This document shows positions 1 through 9,790 of a DNA stretch of 64,000 bases, piece by piece. Below the pieces are notes generated by a model. The model had not been told where the DNA came from, did no database searches, and saw only the letters and a list, made by a program, of their open reading frames with translations. Source of the stretch: Halomonas sp. (lineage in GTDB: Bacteria > Pseudomonadota > Gammaproteobacteria > Pseudomonadales > Halomonadaceae); NCBI RefSeq assembly GCF_017983445.1, contig NZ_JAGOBJ010000006.1:62001-126000 (forward strand). The letters are read 5' to 3'. How positions within the stretch are numbered: the first letter of the stretch is position 1; each line of letters starts with the position of its first letter. A program made the translations under genes and the position numbers.

Positions 1-894
1 ACAAAACTCGCGCAGCGCATCCAGTAATCCAGAGCGAAAGCCATTAACGTGGGTGCCGCCTTGCGGCGTGGGAATCAGGTTAACGTAGCTTTCCAGCAAC
101 GATTCACCACCTTCCGGCAGCCATTGAATGGCCCAGTCCACGCCATGCTCGTCATCACTGAAGTGACCGACAAATGGCGCGTTGGGCAATACTTCATAGC
201 CATCGGTGGCTTCCGCCAAATAGTCGCGCAGGCCGTCAGCGTAGGCCCACTCGGTTTTAGTGCCATCTGGCTCAACCAGCGTAACGGCAAGCCCTGGGCA
301 GAGTACTGCCTTGGCACGCAGCAGGTGCTTGAGCCTTGAAACTGCAAGCTTGGGGCTGTCGAAATAGCTTTCATCGGGCCAGAACCGCACCAGGGTTCCC
401 GTGGCACGTTTGGCAGCCTTGCCTATTTCATGCAGGTTTTCGACTTTTTCACCGTGCTCAAAGGCAATCGCATGACGCGCGCCGTCACGAGTTACTTCTA
501 CTTCCAGGCGTCGTGAAAGCGCGTTGACGACCGAGACGCCAACGCCGTGAAGGCCGCCGGAGAACCGATAGCTTGAAGAGGAGAACTTGCCGCCCGAGTG
601 CAGCTTGGTAAGAATCAGTTCTACCCCTGAAACACCGTGCTCGGGGTGAAGGTCAATCGGCATACCTCGGCCGTCATCCTGAACCTCGATGCCCCCATCG
701 CTGTGCAACATGACACGAATAAAAGAGGCGTGGCCGGCCAGCGCTTCATCAACGCTGTTATCAATCACTTCCTGGGCCAGGTGATTGGGCCGTGAGGTAT
801 CGGTGTACATACCGGGACGCTTACGTACCGGCTCGAGCCCTGACAGGACTTCGATAGAACTCGCGCCGTACTGAGAGGCATCAAACTGGGTCAT
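1..894 (-). CDS. parE: DNA topoisomerase IV subunit B, N-terminal part (runs off the window)
   Basis: Subunit B of topoisomerase IV, the ATP-driven enzyme that decatenates daughter chromosomes with ParC. The reading frame starts at the ATG at 894 and stays open to base 1, giving the first 298 residues; about half of a normal ParE of roughly 630 residues is missing beyond the edge. The GHKL ATPase signature is complete: EVIDNSVDEA with the catalytic-type Glu near residue 42, DDGRGMP at 73-79 and GLHGVGVSVVNALS from 114. The second (transducer) domain is also partly present. The start MTQFDASQYGASSIEVL is typical of ParE rather than GyrB. The next gene on this strand is pgi, about 150 bases upstream, so parE probably has its own promoter in that gap. 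Confidence 0.95.
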   Translation of the reverse strand, partial: MTQFDASQYGASSIEVLSGLEPVRKRPGMYTDTSRPNHLAQEVIDNSVDEALAGHASFIRVMLHSDGGIEVQDDGRGMPIDLHPEHGVSGVELILTKLHSGGKFSSSSYRFSGGLHGVGVSVVNALSRRLEVEVTRDGARHAIAFEHGEKVENLHEIGKAAKRATGTLVRFWPDESYFDSPKLAVSRLKHLLRAKAVLCPGLAVTLVEPDGTKTEWAYADGLRDYLAEATDGYEVLPNAPFVGHFSDDEHGVDWAIQWLPEGGESLLESYVNLIPTPQGGTHVNGFRSGLLDALREFC

Positions 895-924
895 GTAACG
901 TCGGTTCCTGAAGGGTAAAGCTGG

Positions 925-953
925 CAGCTGCCTGTGATTCGTACAGGCAGCTG
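925..953. other. stem-loop between pgi and parE
   Basis: Perfect 11-bp inverted repeat, CAGCTGCCTGT at 925-935 and ACAGGCAGCTG at 943-953, with a 7-base loop. It sits about 30 bases upstream of the parE start. No T-run follows on either strand, so it is not a canonical intrinsic terminator; it could be a pgi 3' end or a parE leader structure. Confidence 0.45.
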
Positions 954-1048
954 ACAAAGATCGCTAGAATAGCAAAAAGCTGTATATCCAGCCATGCTTT
1001 TTACTTGATTAAGAAAAGCGCTGCGTGCATTTATAGCCGCCGCGGCAG

Positions 1049-2746
1049 TTACTTATCCTGCTCGGCGGCCCAGAACGCTTCGATCAAGCCGCGGCTGGAG
1101 GCATCCATACGCGAGACATCCCCTTCACCATCGATAATCGCTTGAGTGTCGGTGGCAATCTGCTTGCCAAGCTCCACGCCCCACTGATCAAACGGGTTGA
1201 TATCCCAGATAACCGCTTGCACGAACACCTTGTGCTCATAAAGTGCAATCAAAGCACCCAGGCTGTGAGGAGTAAGCTTATCCAGCAGTACCGTGGTCGA
1301 TGGCTGGTTGCCGCGGTAGCGTTTGTGCTCAGGACGTGGCCCGTCATCTTCTAACGCGTCATCGCCCAGCATCAAAACGCGGGATTGAGCGAAGCAGTTG
1401 GCAAGCGCCAGCCTGTGCTGAGCTTTGAGGTGGCGGCGCGTATCCGGGTCCTCTACCTCATCGTAACGCTTGAGCGGGGCGATAAAATCACATACAACCG
1501 ACTGGGTGCCCTGGTGAAGCAGTTGATAAAAAGCATGCTGGGCGTTGGGACCAAGCTGCCCCCAGAGTACCGGGCAGGTCGAATAGTTGACCGTCTGGCC
1601 CTGGCGGGTAACCGACTTGCCGTTGGACTCCATTTCAAGCTGTTCAAGGTAGGCGGCAAAGTACTCCAACCGACCATCGTAGGGCAGGATCGAATGGGCA
1701 CGGATATCCAGAAAGTTAACGTTCCAGATACCGGCCAGGGCCAACAGCACCGGCAGGTTATCCTCCATGGGCGCTTCACTGAAGTGGCGGTCCATTGCAT
1801 GGGCACCGGCCAGCAGCTCGCGAAAATTCGCCATCCCCACGACCAGGGCAATCGGTAAACCAATTGTGCCCCAGAGCGAATAGCGTCCCCCTACCCAATC
1901 CCAGAATTTAAGCTGGTGGTCTGGCGCAATCCCCCACTCGCTCATTTTCTCGGGGCTGGCCGACACGCCAATAAAGTGTTGGCGCACAATAAGCTCAGCG
2001 CTCACCAGTGGAGCGCTGACAAAATCACTATGCTGAGTTAAACGGCCCAACAGCCAGTCTCTGGCCGTATTGGCATTGGAAAGCGTATCAATGGTGGTAA
2101 ACGACTTGGAGGAGAGCACAAAGATGGTCGTTTCGGGATTTAGACGCCCTAAATAATCGGCTAGCTGCGAGCCATCCATTGTCGAGGCAAAATGCACCTC
2201 AACAGGATGAATATTCTCAGGCCGGTAGTCAGCCAGTGCGTGCGTCACCATTAACGGCCCCAGGTCCGAGCCGCCGACGCCTAAATTCACCACATGGCGG
2301 ATGGGCTTGCCCGTCGCTCCGCGCCACTGCCCGGCGTGCAAACGGCACACCAAGCGCTCCATTTGCGCCAGACTTTCCTGCACCCCCGCCACTACGTCTT
2401 CGCCTTCAACGTTCAGCGTCGCATCGGCTGGCAACCGCAGCGCGGTATGCAGCGCCGGGCGGTTCTCGCTGACGTTAACCCGCTTACCGCTCAGCAGGGC
2501 ATCAATGGCACCAGGTACGCCGGCATCCTGGGCCAAGGCCAACAGGTGCTCTAACGTATCGTCATCCCAGCGCTGCTTGGAAAGATCCAGCGTCAGGCCT
2601 GACACATGGCGGGTAAAGTGTGACCAGCGGCTGCGATCCGAGCCAAACAACGTCTTTAAATGAACGCTTTTAAGTTCCTCGGCATGCTGTTTTAGTGTCT
2701 GCCAAGCGGGCAGTTTATCGGGGGTAGCGCGTGATGCTGAGGCCAT
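1049..2746 (-). CDS. pgi: glucose-6-phosphate isomerase
   Basis: Interconverts glucose-6-phosphate and fructose-6-phosphate in the cytosol. The 565-residue protein is close to the family length (about 550). Family motifs are visible: VNLGVGGSDLGP for phosphate binding around residue 155, SSKSFTTIDTLSNA around 215, GGRYSLWGTIGLP in the sugar-binding region, and QLEMESNGKSV carrying the catalytic Glu. An in-frame extension of 17 residues exists to 2797, but I place the start at 2746 because AGGAGA lies seven to eight bases ahead of that ATG and the extension is low-complexity Arg-rich sequence. It is divergent from cmoA, with the two starts about 100 bases apart. Confidence 0.96.
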   Translation of the reverse strand: MASASRATPDKLPAWQTLKQHAEELKSVHLKTLFGSDRSRWSHFTRHVSGLTLDLSKQRWDDDTLEHLLALAQDAGVPGAIDALLSGKRVNVSENRPALHTALRLPADATLNVEGEDVVAGVQESLAQMERLVCRLHAGQWRGATGKPIRHVVNLGVGGSDLGPLMVTHALADYRPENIHPVEVHFASTMDGSQLADYLGRLNPETTIFVLSSKSFTTIDTLSNANTARDWLLGRLTQHSDFVSAPLVSAELIVRQHFIGVSASPEKMSEWGIAPDHQLKFWDWVGGRYSLWGTIGLPIALVVGMANFRELLAGAHAMDRHFSEAPMEDNLPVLLALAGIWNVNFLDIRAHSILPYDGRLEYFAAYLEQLEMESNGKSVTRQGQTVNYSTCPVLWGQLGPNAQHAFYQLLHQGTQSVVCDFIAPLKRYDEVEDPDTRRHLKAQHRLALANCFAQSRVLMLGDDALEDDGPRPEHKRYRGNQPSTTVLLDKLTPHSLGALIALYEHKVFVQAVIWDINPFDQWGVELGKQIATDTQAIIDGEGDVSRMDASSRGLIEAFWAAEQDK

Positions 2747-2846
2747 TTGCCGTCTCCTGTGGCGTCGAACCATGCAGCTCGGGTCTGTTCTGGTCAAAGT
2801 AGGGCGCGTAAACTATTACCCCCTTTTGATGACCCCCGGCTTGCCA

Positions 2847-3590
2847 ATGAGTAATGCATCTTACCGTGACGCTATCTTTTCGACACCCCTTGATCGAGTG
2901 GCGCGCTTCTCTTTCGATGAGCAGGTGGTTGCCTGCTTCCCTGACATGATCCGCCGCTCGGTACCGGGCTACGGCCAGATCCTGGGCATGCTGAGCCTGA
3001 TTGCCCAGCGCCACCTTCGCCATGGCGGTCACGTCTATGACCTGGGCTGCTCGCTCGGCGCCTCGGGCCTCGCTCTGGCAGGCGCGCTGAAACCCGAGGC
3101 GTTTCGCTATACGGGTGTCGATCTTTCACCGGCCATGGTGGAGCGCGCCCGGCAAACGTTCAGTGAAGAGTGCCCTGAACATGCCATGAGTGTGGAAGAA
3201 GCCGATATTCGCACGCTCGAGTATGCGCCATCCGGCATGATCATTCTTAACTTTACGCTGCAGTTTTTACCCCCCGCCGACCGAGATGCGCTATTAAAGC
3301 AGCTGTATGACGCCCTTGAGCCCGGCGGCGTGCTGGTTTTATCCGAAAAAACCATTGATGCCGATGAGCGGGATAACGCCTGGCGGGTCGAGCGCTATCA
3401 CGATTTCAAGCGCGCCAATGGCTACAGCGACATGGAAATCAGCCAAAAGCGTACCGCGCTTGAAAACGTGCTGGTGCCCGACACGCTGGATGCCTTGCAT
3501 CAGCGCCTACAGCAGGCGGGCTTCCCACGCACGGTGACGTGGTTTCAATATTTAAACTTTGCCTCTGTTATCGCGTTTAAGGAGAGCTAA
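2847..3590 (+). CDS. cmoA: carboxy-S-adenosyl-L-methionine synthase
   Basis: Makes carboxy-SAM from SAM and prephenate, the donor used by CmoB to build 5-carboxymethoxyuridine at tRNA wobble position 34. The 247-residue protein has the class I methyltransferase motif VYDLGCSLGASG near residue 60 and the characteristic N-terminus YRDAIFSTPLDRV...FSFDEQVVACFPDMI. I chose the ATG at 2847 (MSNASYRD) because it aligns with known CmoA N-termini; an upstream in-frame start at 2772 would add 25 unrelated residues. Its TAA stop directly abuts the GTG of cmoB, so the two are very probably co-translated. Confidence 0.95.
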   Translation: MSNASYRDAIFSTPLDRVARFSFDEQVVACFPDMIRRSVPGYGQILGMLSLIAQRHLRHGGHVYDLGCSLGASGLALAGALKPEAFRYTGVDLSPAMVERARQTFSEECPEHAMSVEEADIRTLEYAPSGMIILNFTLQFLPPADRDALLKQLYDALEPGGVLVLSEKTIDADERDNAWRVERYHDFKRANGYSDMEISQKRTALENVLVPDTLDALHQRLQQAGFPRTVTWFQYLNFASVIAFKES

Positions 3591-4583
3591 GTGGAACTCC
3601 CTGATGATCACCGTGCGCTGTATCAGGCGTTTTTAGACCAGGGCTTAACGGCCTGGCTGGCGAAATTGCCCGAGCAGCTAGCCCGAGGGCTTGACCGCCA
3701 ACGTCATGGCGACCTGCCCGCCTGGGAAAAAGCTGTTGCCAAACTGCCTACCCTACCCGCCCAGCGTAACGTTCAACTCGATAGCGATACGGTCACGGTG
3801 GAACTTGCGCTCAGTGATAGCCAACAACGCCAGTGCTTTAATCTGCTGCGCAAGCTGGCCCCGTGGCGCAAAGGACCTTTTCAGCTGGGCGGTATTGATA
3901 TCAAGACCGAGTGGCGCTCCGACTGGAAGTGGCAGCGCGTCGCACCACATCTAGCGCCGCTCAAGTACCGCAAGGTGCTGGATGTAGGCGGCGGCAGCGG
4001 CTATCACGCTTGGCGGATGACCGGTGCGGGCGCGGCGTTTGTATTGGTGATTGATCCTTCGCCGCGCTTTTACTGGCAGTTTCAGGCGGTGCGCCACTTT
4101 GTGGGCGACGCAGACGGCGGGCGCACGCAGTTTCTGCCCGTAGGCATTGAGGATGTACCCGAGAACCTGGGCTTTTTTGATACCGTGTTTTCCATGGGCG
4201 TGCTTTATCACCGCTCTTCGCCGCTTGAGCATCTTCAGCAGCTTAAAGCTGCGCTTGCGCCCGGTGGCGAGCTGGTATTGGAAACCCTGGTGGTCGAAGG
4301 CGATGAGCAAACGGTCTTCGTGCCCGGCGAGCGCTACGCGGCCATGCCTAACGTCTACTTCCTGCCCTCATCCAAAGCGCTCTGCCACTGGCTTGGCCGC
4401 TGCGGCTTTACCAATATTCGCGTGGTCGATGAGGCAGTAACGACGTTGGATGAGCAGCGCTCCACCGAGTGGATGACCTATCAGTCGCTGGCCGACTTTT
4501 TAGACCCTAATGATCGTACTCGTACCATTGAGGGCTACCCGGCTCCACGGCGTGCGGTGATTATTGCCAATAAGCCGGAATAG
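3591..4583 (+). CDS. cmoB: tRNA U34 carboxymethyltransferase
   Basis: Transfers the carboxymethyl group of carboxy-SAM to 5-hydroxyuridine-34, giving cmo5U and broadening wobble decoding. The protein has 330 residues, the usual CmoB length, and the SAM-binding motif VLDVGGGSGYHAWRM near residue 129, followed by VLVIDPSPRFYWQFQAVRHF and the HRSSPLEHL segment typical of the family. Translation starts at a GTG immediately after the cmoA stop with no spacer. It partners with cmoA in the same operon, and with cmoM at 24436-25245 farther along the window. Confidence 0.95.
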   Translation: MELPDDHRALYQAFLDQGLTAWLAKLPEQLARGLDRQRHGDLPAWEKAVAKLPTLPAQRNVQLDSDTVTVELALSDSQQRQCFNLLRKLAPWRKGPFQLGGIDIKTEWRSDWKWQRVAPHLAPLKYRKVLDVGGGSGYHAWRMTGAGAAFVLVIDPSPRFYWQFQAVRHFVGDADGGRTQFLPVGIEDVPENLGFFDTVFSMGVLYHRSSPLEHLQQLKAALAPGGELVLETLVVEGDEQTVFVPGERYAAMPNVYFLPSSKALCHWLGRCGFTNIRVVDEAVTTLDEQRSTEWMTYQSLADFLDPNDRTRTIEGYPAPRRAVIIANKPE

Positions 4584-4601
4584 GCTTTGTTTGTGGCGCA
4601 T

Positions 4602-5276
4602 TCATCGACGCAAGATCACCAGCCAGCGTCCCAGGTTCAGCATGCTGGCAAGCGAGGCGGCGACATAGGTAAACGCGCAGGCGGTTAGCACGTGCCGGGC
4701 GCCCGGCATGTCGTAAGGCGGCACGTAGTCTTTTAACAGCGGCAGCGCGCGGTTGAAGCTGGCATCGAATTCAACCGGCAGGGTCACCAGATGAACCAAG
4801 GCTGCCGTGCCAAAGCTGATGACCGCCATACCAATTACCAAAGCCAAGCCGCCCGGCACGCGCGTCAATAAAAATAAAAACGGCGCGGCCATCATCAGAA
4901 TCGCGCCCATCTTTTCTGCCTTCTGGGCAACACCCACCAAGCGGCTACGCGCCAGCAGCGGCGCATACCCTTGATGATGCTGTATGGCATGACCCACTTC
5001 GTGGGCGGCAACGGTTACTGCCGTGAGTGAACGACCATCATAATGGTCAGGCGAAAGACGCACACAACGCGTTTCAGGATCGTAATGATCGCCAAACTCG
5101 GTCCGCTCGACGGCCACTTCATCGACACCCAGGCGCCGCAGTAAATGCTCGGCAAGCTCGGCTCCGGTACCTGGGTAATCATCACGGCCACGCTGGTGGC
5201 GCTTAAGCACCCACTTTGCCCATACGTTGGGTAGGATAAATACCGCGAGTAACAGCGCGATTAGTAGAACGACCAT
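4602..5276 (-). CDS. membrane zinc metallopeptidase, YugP-like (Zn_peptidase_2 family)
   Basis: Predicted integral membrane zinc peptidase of 224 residues. There is one hydrophobic N-terminal segment (residues about 2-20), the zincin motif HEVGH at 92-96 followed by AIQHH, and two or three further membrane segments (IGAILMMAAPFLFLLTRV, LALVIGMAVISFGTAALV, and the C-terminal LTACAFTYVAASLASML). This layout matches the YugP/PF04298 family, whose substrates are generally unknown. It converges on cmoB with 18 bases between the stops. The conserved ALPLLKDYVPPYD segment near the C-terminus is also typical of the family. Family call is strong; physiological role unknown. Confidence 0.85.
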   Translation of the reverse strand: MVVLLIALLLAVFILPNVWAKWVLKRHQRGRDDYPGTGAELAEHLLRRLGVDEVAVERTEFGDHYDPETRCVRLSPDHYDGRSLTAVTVAAHEVGHAIQHHQGYAPLLARSRLVGVAQKAEKMGAILMMAAPFLFLLTRVPGGLALVIGMAVISFGTAALVHLVTLPVEFDASFNRALPLLKDYVPPYDMPGARHVLTACAFTYVAASLASMLNLGRWLVILRR

Positions 5277-5361
5277 GATGACTTAACACCCGAAATGGAA
5301 AGAGAGGGGAATGCTTCGTTTTATCATGGTCAAACTAACAACAACAGCGTTAAGGCAAGCT

Positions 5362-6495
5362 CTACCCTTGTGCTTCACGGCGCTCTTCTTCGCGATGCTC
5401 TTTTACATCACGCTCGACCGCTTGTAAGCCACGCGCCGAAATATCACCATTGGCGTGAGCGTGCTCGGCAATCAATACGCTGTCGGGGGCGAGCACCAGG
5501 TCGCATTGGGAATCGACAAGCTCATCGCGAAGCCGCTGAATGGCCTGCTCGCGTTCAGGGTCTTGATCCACGCGTCGAATATAGATTGCTTTGATACGCC
5601 CTGGGTATGCTTTTACAATCTCGGTATACACTTCCGGGTCATGTTGCCCGCTATCGCCTATCAAAATACACGGCAACTCATCAAACAGTGTCAGCATTCG
5701 ATCAATGAGCATGCGCTTATGATCTTCGGCTCGACGCGGCCAGGGGTGGCGTAACGAAATCCCCCACTCACGTAGAAACAGGATCGGGCCAACCGGAATC
5801 CGATTGAGCTGAAAGAACGTTTCAAGCATTTCGTAAATAGCCCAGGGGCCACGAGATACATACAAGATGGGCCGTTCGGCTTTCTCACTCTCACCCCGAT
5901 GCAAGGCTTGATAAAGCGAGGCGGCGCCTGGAAATGCAGTACGCCGATGCGGCTTACGTACAAAAAGGCGATAAAGCATCTTGAGCTTTTCAGCAACGCC
6001 GGTAAACATGACGGTGTCATCAATATCACTGATGATCAGCAGGTCTGTTTCGGGTGGCGGTACGTATACCTCAACGTCAGTACGCACAGGTGACTGGTCT
6101 TCCGCATGCACCATGATATCTGCTCGATGCCAGGAAACATCGATCGGCAGTGAGTGGGTAATCGGAAGATGTGCATCGAAATAGCCGTCTCGGTCAGTCA
6201 TCAACGTTAACTGATTTTGCCCGATACTGATTTCCACTTTTGCCTCAGCCAAACCACGACGAAAAATCCGCCGGGCGACATCGGCCGTATCACGAAATAT
6301 GCCTCGCCGCGGAATAGCGCGCCCAAGAGTGGCTTGGCGGAATACCCGCCCCATGATGAACACTTCTTTAGACGAACCGTAGCCGCGGTAAGGATGAACA
6401 ACCATCCCTCCGCGGCCACGGTCTCGCTTCATGGGTTTTGCCGCAGTATGGACAAGCCTTTTAACAAAGCTTGTCCACGAACTAAACCACGACAT
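5362..6495 (-). CDS. App1-like phosphatase (DUF2183 family)
   Basis: 377 residues with the HAD-like catalytic motif DIDDT at 157-161 inside LLIISDIDDTVMFTGV, then YVSRGPWAIYEMLETFF and LREWGISLRHPWPRRAEDHKRMLI, all marks of the App1/DUF2183 family. The founding yeast member is an actin-patch phosphatidate phosphatase; bacterial substrates are not established, so lipid phosphatase is a family-based inference. No signal peptide or clear membrane span is seen. Its ATG shares one base with the stop of the upstream PfpI gene (TAATG), which implies translational coupling. The C-terminus is Glu/Arg-rich. Confidence 0.8.
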   Translation of the reverse strand: MSWFSSWTSFVKRLVHTAAKPMKRDRGRGGMVVHPYRGYGSSKEVFIMGRVFRQATLGRAIPRRGIFRDTADVARRIFRRGLAEAKVEISIGQNQLTLMTDRDGYFDAHLPITHSLPIDVSWHRADIMVHAEDQSPVRTDVEVYVPPPETDLLIISDIDDTVMFTGVAEKLKMLYRLFVRKPHRRTAFPGAASLYQALHRGESEKAERPILYVSRGPWAIYEMLETFFQLNRIPVGPILFLREWGISLRHPWPRRAEDHKRMLIDRMLTLFDELPCILIGDSGQHDPEVYTEIVKAYPGRIKAIYIRRVDQDPEREQAIQRLRDELVDSQCDLVLAPDSVLIAEHAHANGDISARGLQAVERDVKEHREEERREAQG

Positions 6496-7058
6496 TAAGC
6501 GTGTTGACCAGAATGACGACCTTCTTGCAGCTCTTCCAGGAGTTTGGCATTAAAGGCATCAAGGTCCTTCGGCGTTCGACTGGTAACAAAACCACTATCG
6601 ACTACAACGGCTTCATCGACCCACTCAGCGCCAGCATTACGTAAATCCTGCGCGATGCTGGATACCGACGTCAGGCGGCGGCCGTCAACTACACCGGCAT
6701 TGATTAAAATCCACGGAGCGTGGCAGATAGCGGCTACCGGTTTACCAGCCTGGAAAAAGGCTTTAACAAAGCTTAACGCGTCTTCATTGACCCGCAGCTC
6801 GTCCGGGTTAAACAGGCCGCCCGGCAGCACCAAAGCGTGGTAATCGGATTCGTTGACATCGGCAAGCGCTTTATCAGCCTCGTAGGTATCGCCCCAGTCG
6901 GTTTCAGCCCAGGCGCGAATACCTTTACCGTCAGGCGTCACAATGTGTACTTCGACACCGGCATTTTTGAGCGCATCGCGCGGTGAGCTTAATTCAGCCT
7001 CTTCAAAACCGTCGGCGGCGACAATAGCGACACGTTTACCATTCAGTGCTTGGTTCAT
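6495..7058 (-). CDS. DJ-1/PfpI family protein (YhbO/protease I type)
   Basis: About 187 residues of the DJ-1/PfpI superfamily, which includes deglycase/chaperone-type stress proteins such as E. coli YhbO. The nucleophile Cys lies in AAICHAPWILINAGVV near residue 112, with the family's conserved LVLPGGLFNPDELR and a Glu in the GFEEAEL segment. Two adjacent ATGs exist; the second (7058) is better spaced from AAGGAGAG. The gene overlaps the start of the App1-like gene by one base. Whether it is a glyoxalase, deglycase or peptidase cannot be told from sequence. Confidence 0.87.
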   Translation of the reverse strand: MNQALNGKRVAIVAADGFEEAELSSPRDALKNAGVEVHIVTPDGKGIRAWAETDWGDTYEADKALADVNESDYHALVLPGGLFNPDELRVNEDALSFVKAFFQAGKPVAAICHAPWILINAGVVDGRRLTSVSSIAQDLRNAGAEWVDEAVVVDSGFVTSRTPKDLDAFNAKLLEELQEGRHSGQHA

Positions 7059-7176
7059 CATGCTCTCCTTTTCGTGATGAGGTGTGCGTTGAAAACGCCC
7101 TATTAGTGTGGCGCATCCTGAGTGAGCGTCAAGCGAATGGCCCTATTGTTTAGCCTTTCTTAATTTAACAAATACG

Positions 7177-7204
7177 AAAAAGCCCGCTTCTAACGAAGCG
7201 GGCT
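7177..7204 (-). terminator. intrinsic terminator after cysN
   Basis: Stem AGCCCGCTTC (7181-7190) and GAAGCGGGCT (7195-7204) with a TAAC loop. On the minus strand it is followed by a T-rich run, and it lies about 20 bases after the cysN stop. Confidence 0.88.
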
Positions 7205-7225
7205 AAGGCATTGATCAAACTTAAT

Positions 7226-8653
7226 TTAGCGTTTGAATAAGGCGTTAATGTCTTTAGCATCCCAGTGCGGGAAATGCTTGCGCACCAGCGCGTTCAGGTC
7301 ACGCTCAAAGGCAGCCCAATCGGTAGTGGATGCATCGGTGGCGTTATGTGCGGCTACCGCACGTATCATCCCCGCGCCTACTGTAACGTTGGTCAGTCGG
7401 TCGACAATAATAAAGCTACCCGTTTTAGGGCTGTTGCGATAATTATCGATCGGCACCGTAGCGGTAAGCTCAATTTCGCAGCGCGCAATCGCATTAAGCT
7501 CTAATGCGTCAGTGGCGTGCTTTTCAAGCGTGTTGACGTCGACCTGATACTCGATTGCACTGACCTGCCCGGAAAGATCGCGGGTAGCGAGCTTGAAGTC
7601 GTAGAGCTTACCTGGCTTCAACGCTTCTTCGTGCATCCAGACCACGTCGGCGGTAAACGCATTGGAAAGCGGTATTTCAGCCTCTGCGCTCACCAGCCAA
7701 TCACCACGGGAAATATCGATTTCGTCTTCAAGCGTCACGGTGATGGCCTGCCCTGGGTAGGCTTCACTCAAATCACCATCAAAAGTAACTATCCGCGCCA
7801 CTTTTGACACCTTGCCTGAAGGCAGGGCTTTTACCGCCTGACCTGGGCGCAGAACGCCAGCAGCCAGCGTGCCGCAGTAGCCACGAAAATCCAGGTTCGG
7901 CCGGTTGACGTACTGCACGGGCAAACGCAGATCCGTCAGATTGTCATCCTGGCTGATTTGGGTATTTTCGAGTAATTCAATCAGCGTTTCACCGCTATAC
8001 CACGGGGTATGTTCACTGCGGTTAACCACGTTATCGCCGTTTAGCGCCGACATGGGTACAAACTGAATGTCACGTGCCTGCAAATTGGTGGCAAACGCGT
8101 GGTATTCCGCTTTGATTTCTTCAAAGCGCTGCTCGGAAAAGCCAACTAAATCCATCTTATTGACGGCAATTACCAAGTGCTGAATACCCAGCAGGTCAGC
8201 AATAAAGCTGTGCCGGCGCGTTTGGGTCTGCACGCCGTAACGCGCGTCAATCAGGATAATCGCAAGGCTTGCCGTAGAGGCGCCGGTGGCCATGTTACGC
8301 GTGTACTGCTCATGCCCTGGCGTATCGGCAATGATAAATTTGCGCTTGTCCGTCGAGAAGAACCGGTAGGCGACATCAATGGTAATGCCCTGCTCGCGCT
8401 CGGACTGCAAACCATCAACCAACAGGGCCAGATCCACCGTATCGCCAGTAGTACCGCTGGTCTTGGAGGCCAGGGTAATCGCGGCGAGCTGATCTTCAAA
8501 AATCATCTTGGAATCGTGCAGCAAGCGGCCGATCAGCGTCGACTTGCCGTCGTCGACACTGCCGCAGGTAATGAACCGCAAGAGGTCCTTGTTCTCGTGC
8601 TCGTGCAGGTACTGCTCGATATTGTCGGCGATCAAATTGGACTGGTGAGACAT
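7226..8653 (-). CDS. cysN: sulfate adenylyltransferase GTPase subunit
   Basis: GTPase subunit of ATP sulfurylase, driving APS formation from ATP and sulfate with CysD. The 475-residue protein shows the translation-factor G motifs GSVDDGKST at 31-39, [16 protein letters not shown] near 110 and NKMDL near 165, followed by beta-barrel domains. It ends at normal CysN length with no fused APS kinase (CysC) domain, so that activity must be encoded elsewhere. Its ATG overlaps the cysD stop (TGATG) and a strong terminator follows, which defines a cysDN operon. Confidence 0.96.
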   Translation of the reverse strand: MSHQSNLIADNIEQYLHEHENKDLLRFITCGSVDDGKSTLIGRLLHDSKMIFEDQLAAITLASKTSGTTGDTVDLALLVDGLQSEREQGITIDVAYRFFSTDKRKFIIADTPGHEQYTRNMATGASTASLAIILIDARYGVQTQTRRHSFIADLLGIQHLVIAVNKMDLVGFSEQRFEEIKAEYHAFATNLQARDIQFVPMSALNGDNVVNRSEHTPWYSGETLIELLENTQISQDDNLTDLRLPVQYVNRPNLDFRGYCGTLAAGVLRPGQAVKALPSGKVSKVARIVTFDGDLSEAYPGQAITVTLEDEIDISRGDWLVSAEAEIPLSNAFTADVVWMHEEALKPGKLYDFKLATRDLSGQVSAIEYQVDVNTLEKHATDALELNAIARCEIELTATVPIDNYRNSPKTGSFIIVDRLTNVTVGAGMIRAVAAHNATDASTTDWAAFERDLNALVRKHFPHWDAKDINALFKR

Positions 8654-9615
8654 CAGAAGTACCCCTCGCGCTTTTTCTTCTCCATGGAACCTACCTGATC
8701 GCGATCGATGGCGCGGCCACTGCGCTCGCTAGTCCGGGTCAGCAGCATTTCCTGAATGATCTCCGGAAGCGTTGCGGCCTCTGATTCCACCGCACCGGTC
8801 AGCGGATAGCAGCCAAGCGTTCTAAAGCGCACTGATTTCTCTTCGGGCACTTCACCTGGCGCCAGCGGCAGACGGTCGTCATCCACCATGACCTGCATGC
8901 CGTCACGCTCTACTATCGGGCGCTTAGCGGAGAAATACAGCGGTACAATCGGGATCGACTCCAGATAGATGTACTGCCAGATATCAAGTTCTGTCCAGTT
9001 GGAGAGCGGGAACACGCGAATCGACTCGCCCTTATTGACCTTGGCGTTGTAAACGTTCCAAAGCTCCGGGCGCTGATTTTTGGGGTCCCAACGGTGGTAC
9101 TTGTCGCGGAAAGAGTAGACACGCTCCTTGGCGCGCGAGGCTTCCTCATCGCGCCGGGCACCGCCGAAAGCGGCATCAAAACCGTACTTGTCCAGCGCCT
9201 GCTTAAGCGCCTGGGTTTTCATGATATCGGTATATTTCGCGCTGCCATGGTCGAACGGGTTAATATTGGCTGCCCGCCCCTCTTCATTGGTATGTACGAT
9301 CAGCTTCATGCCCGCCTCAGTTGCCATGCGGTTACGAAAATCGATCATTTCGCGAAACTTCCAGGTGGTATCCACATGCATCAAGGGAAACGGCGGCGTA
9401 CCGGGATAAAATGCCTTACGCGCCAGATGCAACATCACCGAGGAGTCTTTACCAATCGAATACATCATGACCGGATTACTGAATTCAGCCGCCACTTCAC
9501 GAATAATATGAATGGACTCGGCTTCTAGCTGTTTTAGGTGCGTTTGACGCGCGGCATCAAGTGCGCCAGGCACCTCGCGCCGCGGCGTCGAAGAGAGTGT
9601 GGAGAACTGAGTCAT
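8653..9615 (-). CDS. cysD: sulfate adenylyltransferase small subunit
   Basis: Catalytic ATP-pyrophosphatase-type subunit of ATP sulfurylase. The 320-residue protein has the PP-loop [17 protein letters not shown] near residue 53, [15 protein letters not shown] around 150 and the C-terminal [27 protein letters not shown]-type tail of CysD. It is the first gene of the cysDN operon, preceded by about 175 bases of AT-rich intergenic DNA that is likely to contain the promoter. The start at 9615 gives the expected N-terminus, slightly longer than in E. coli. Confidence 0.96.
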   Translation of the reverse strand: MTQFSTLSSTPRREVPGALDAARQTHLKQLEAESIHIIREVAAEFSNPVMMYSIGKDSSVMLHLARKAFYPGTPPFPLMHVDTTWKFREMIDFRNRMATEAGMKLIVHTNEEGRAANINPFDHGSAKYTDIMKTQALKQALDKYGFDAAFGGARRDEEASRAKERVYSFRDKYHRWDPKNQRPELWNVYNAKVNKGESIRVFPLSNWTELDIWQYIYLESIPIVPLYFSAKRPIVERDGMQVMVDDDRLPLAPGEVPEEKSVRFRTLGCYPLTGAVESEAATLPEIIQEMLLTRTSERSGRAIDRDQVGSMEKKKREGYF

Positions 9616-9790
9616 GGTCTACTACCTCACAGAACAAGCCGATTCTTATAAGCTTGCAGTACACGCTGAATTAAAACGTTATACGCTCGATTGTGAGTAG
9701 AGTAACGCCGAGCCAATAATAACCCAAAAGAATTAATAACTATCTTTTTATTCTTTTACGCAATAAGCAACATGCAAAGCGTGATATCGA
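9616..9790 (-). promoter_or_regulatory. cysDN upstream region
   Basis: AT-rich 175-base gap between cysD and cpdA. Promoter activity for cysDN is expected here because cysD is the first gene of its operon. I could not identify a convincing CysB box; only scattered TTAT/ATAA elements are visible. Confidence 0.35.

Noticed and set aside
1142-1858. Plus-strand open frames inside pgi and many similar frames opposite other genes
   Set aside because: They overlap well-supported genes on the other strand, have no family motifs and show the composition of antisense shadows.
9616-9790. CysB binding site before cysDN
   Set aside because: The region is AT-rich with scattered TTAT and ATAA elements, but I could not fit a specific CysB pattern and the signal could be chance.
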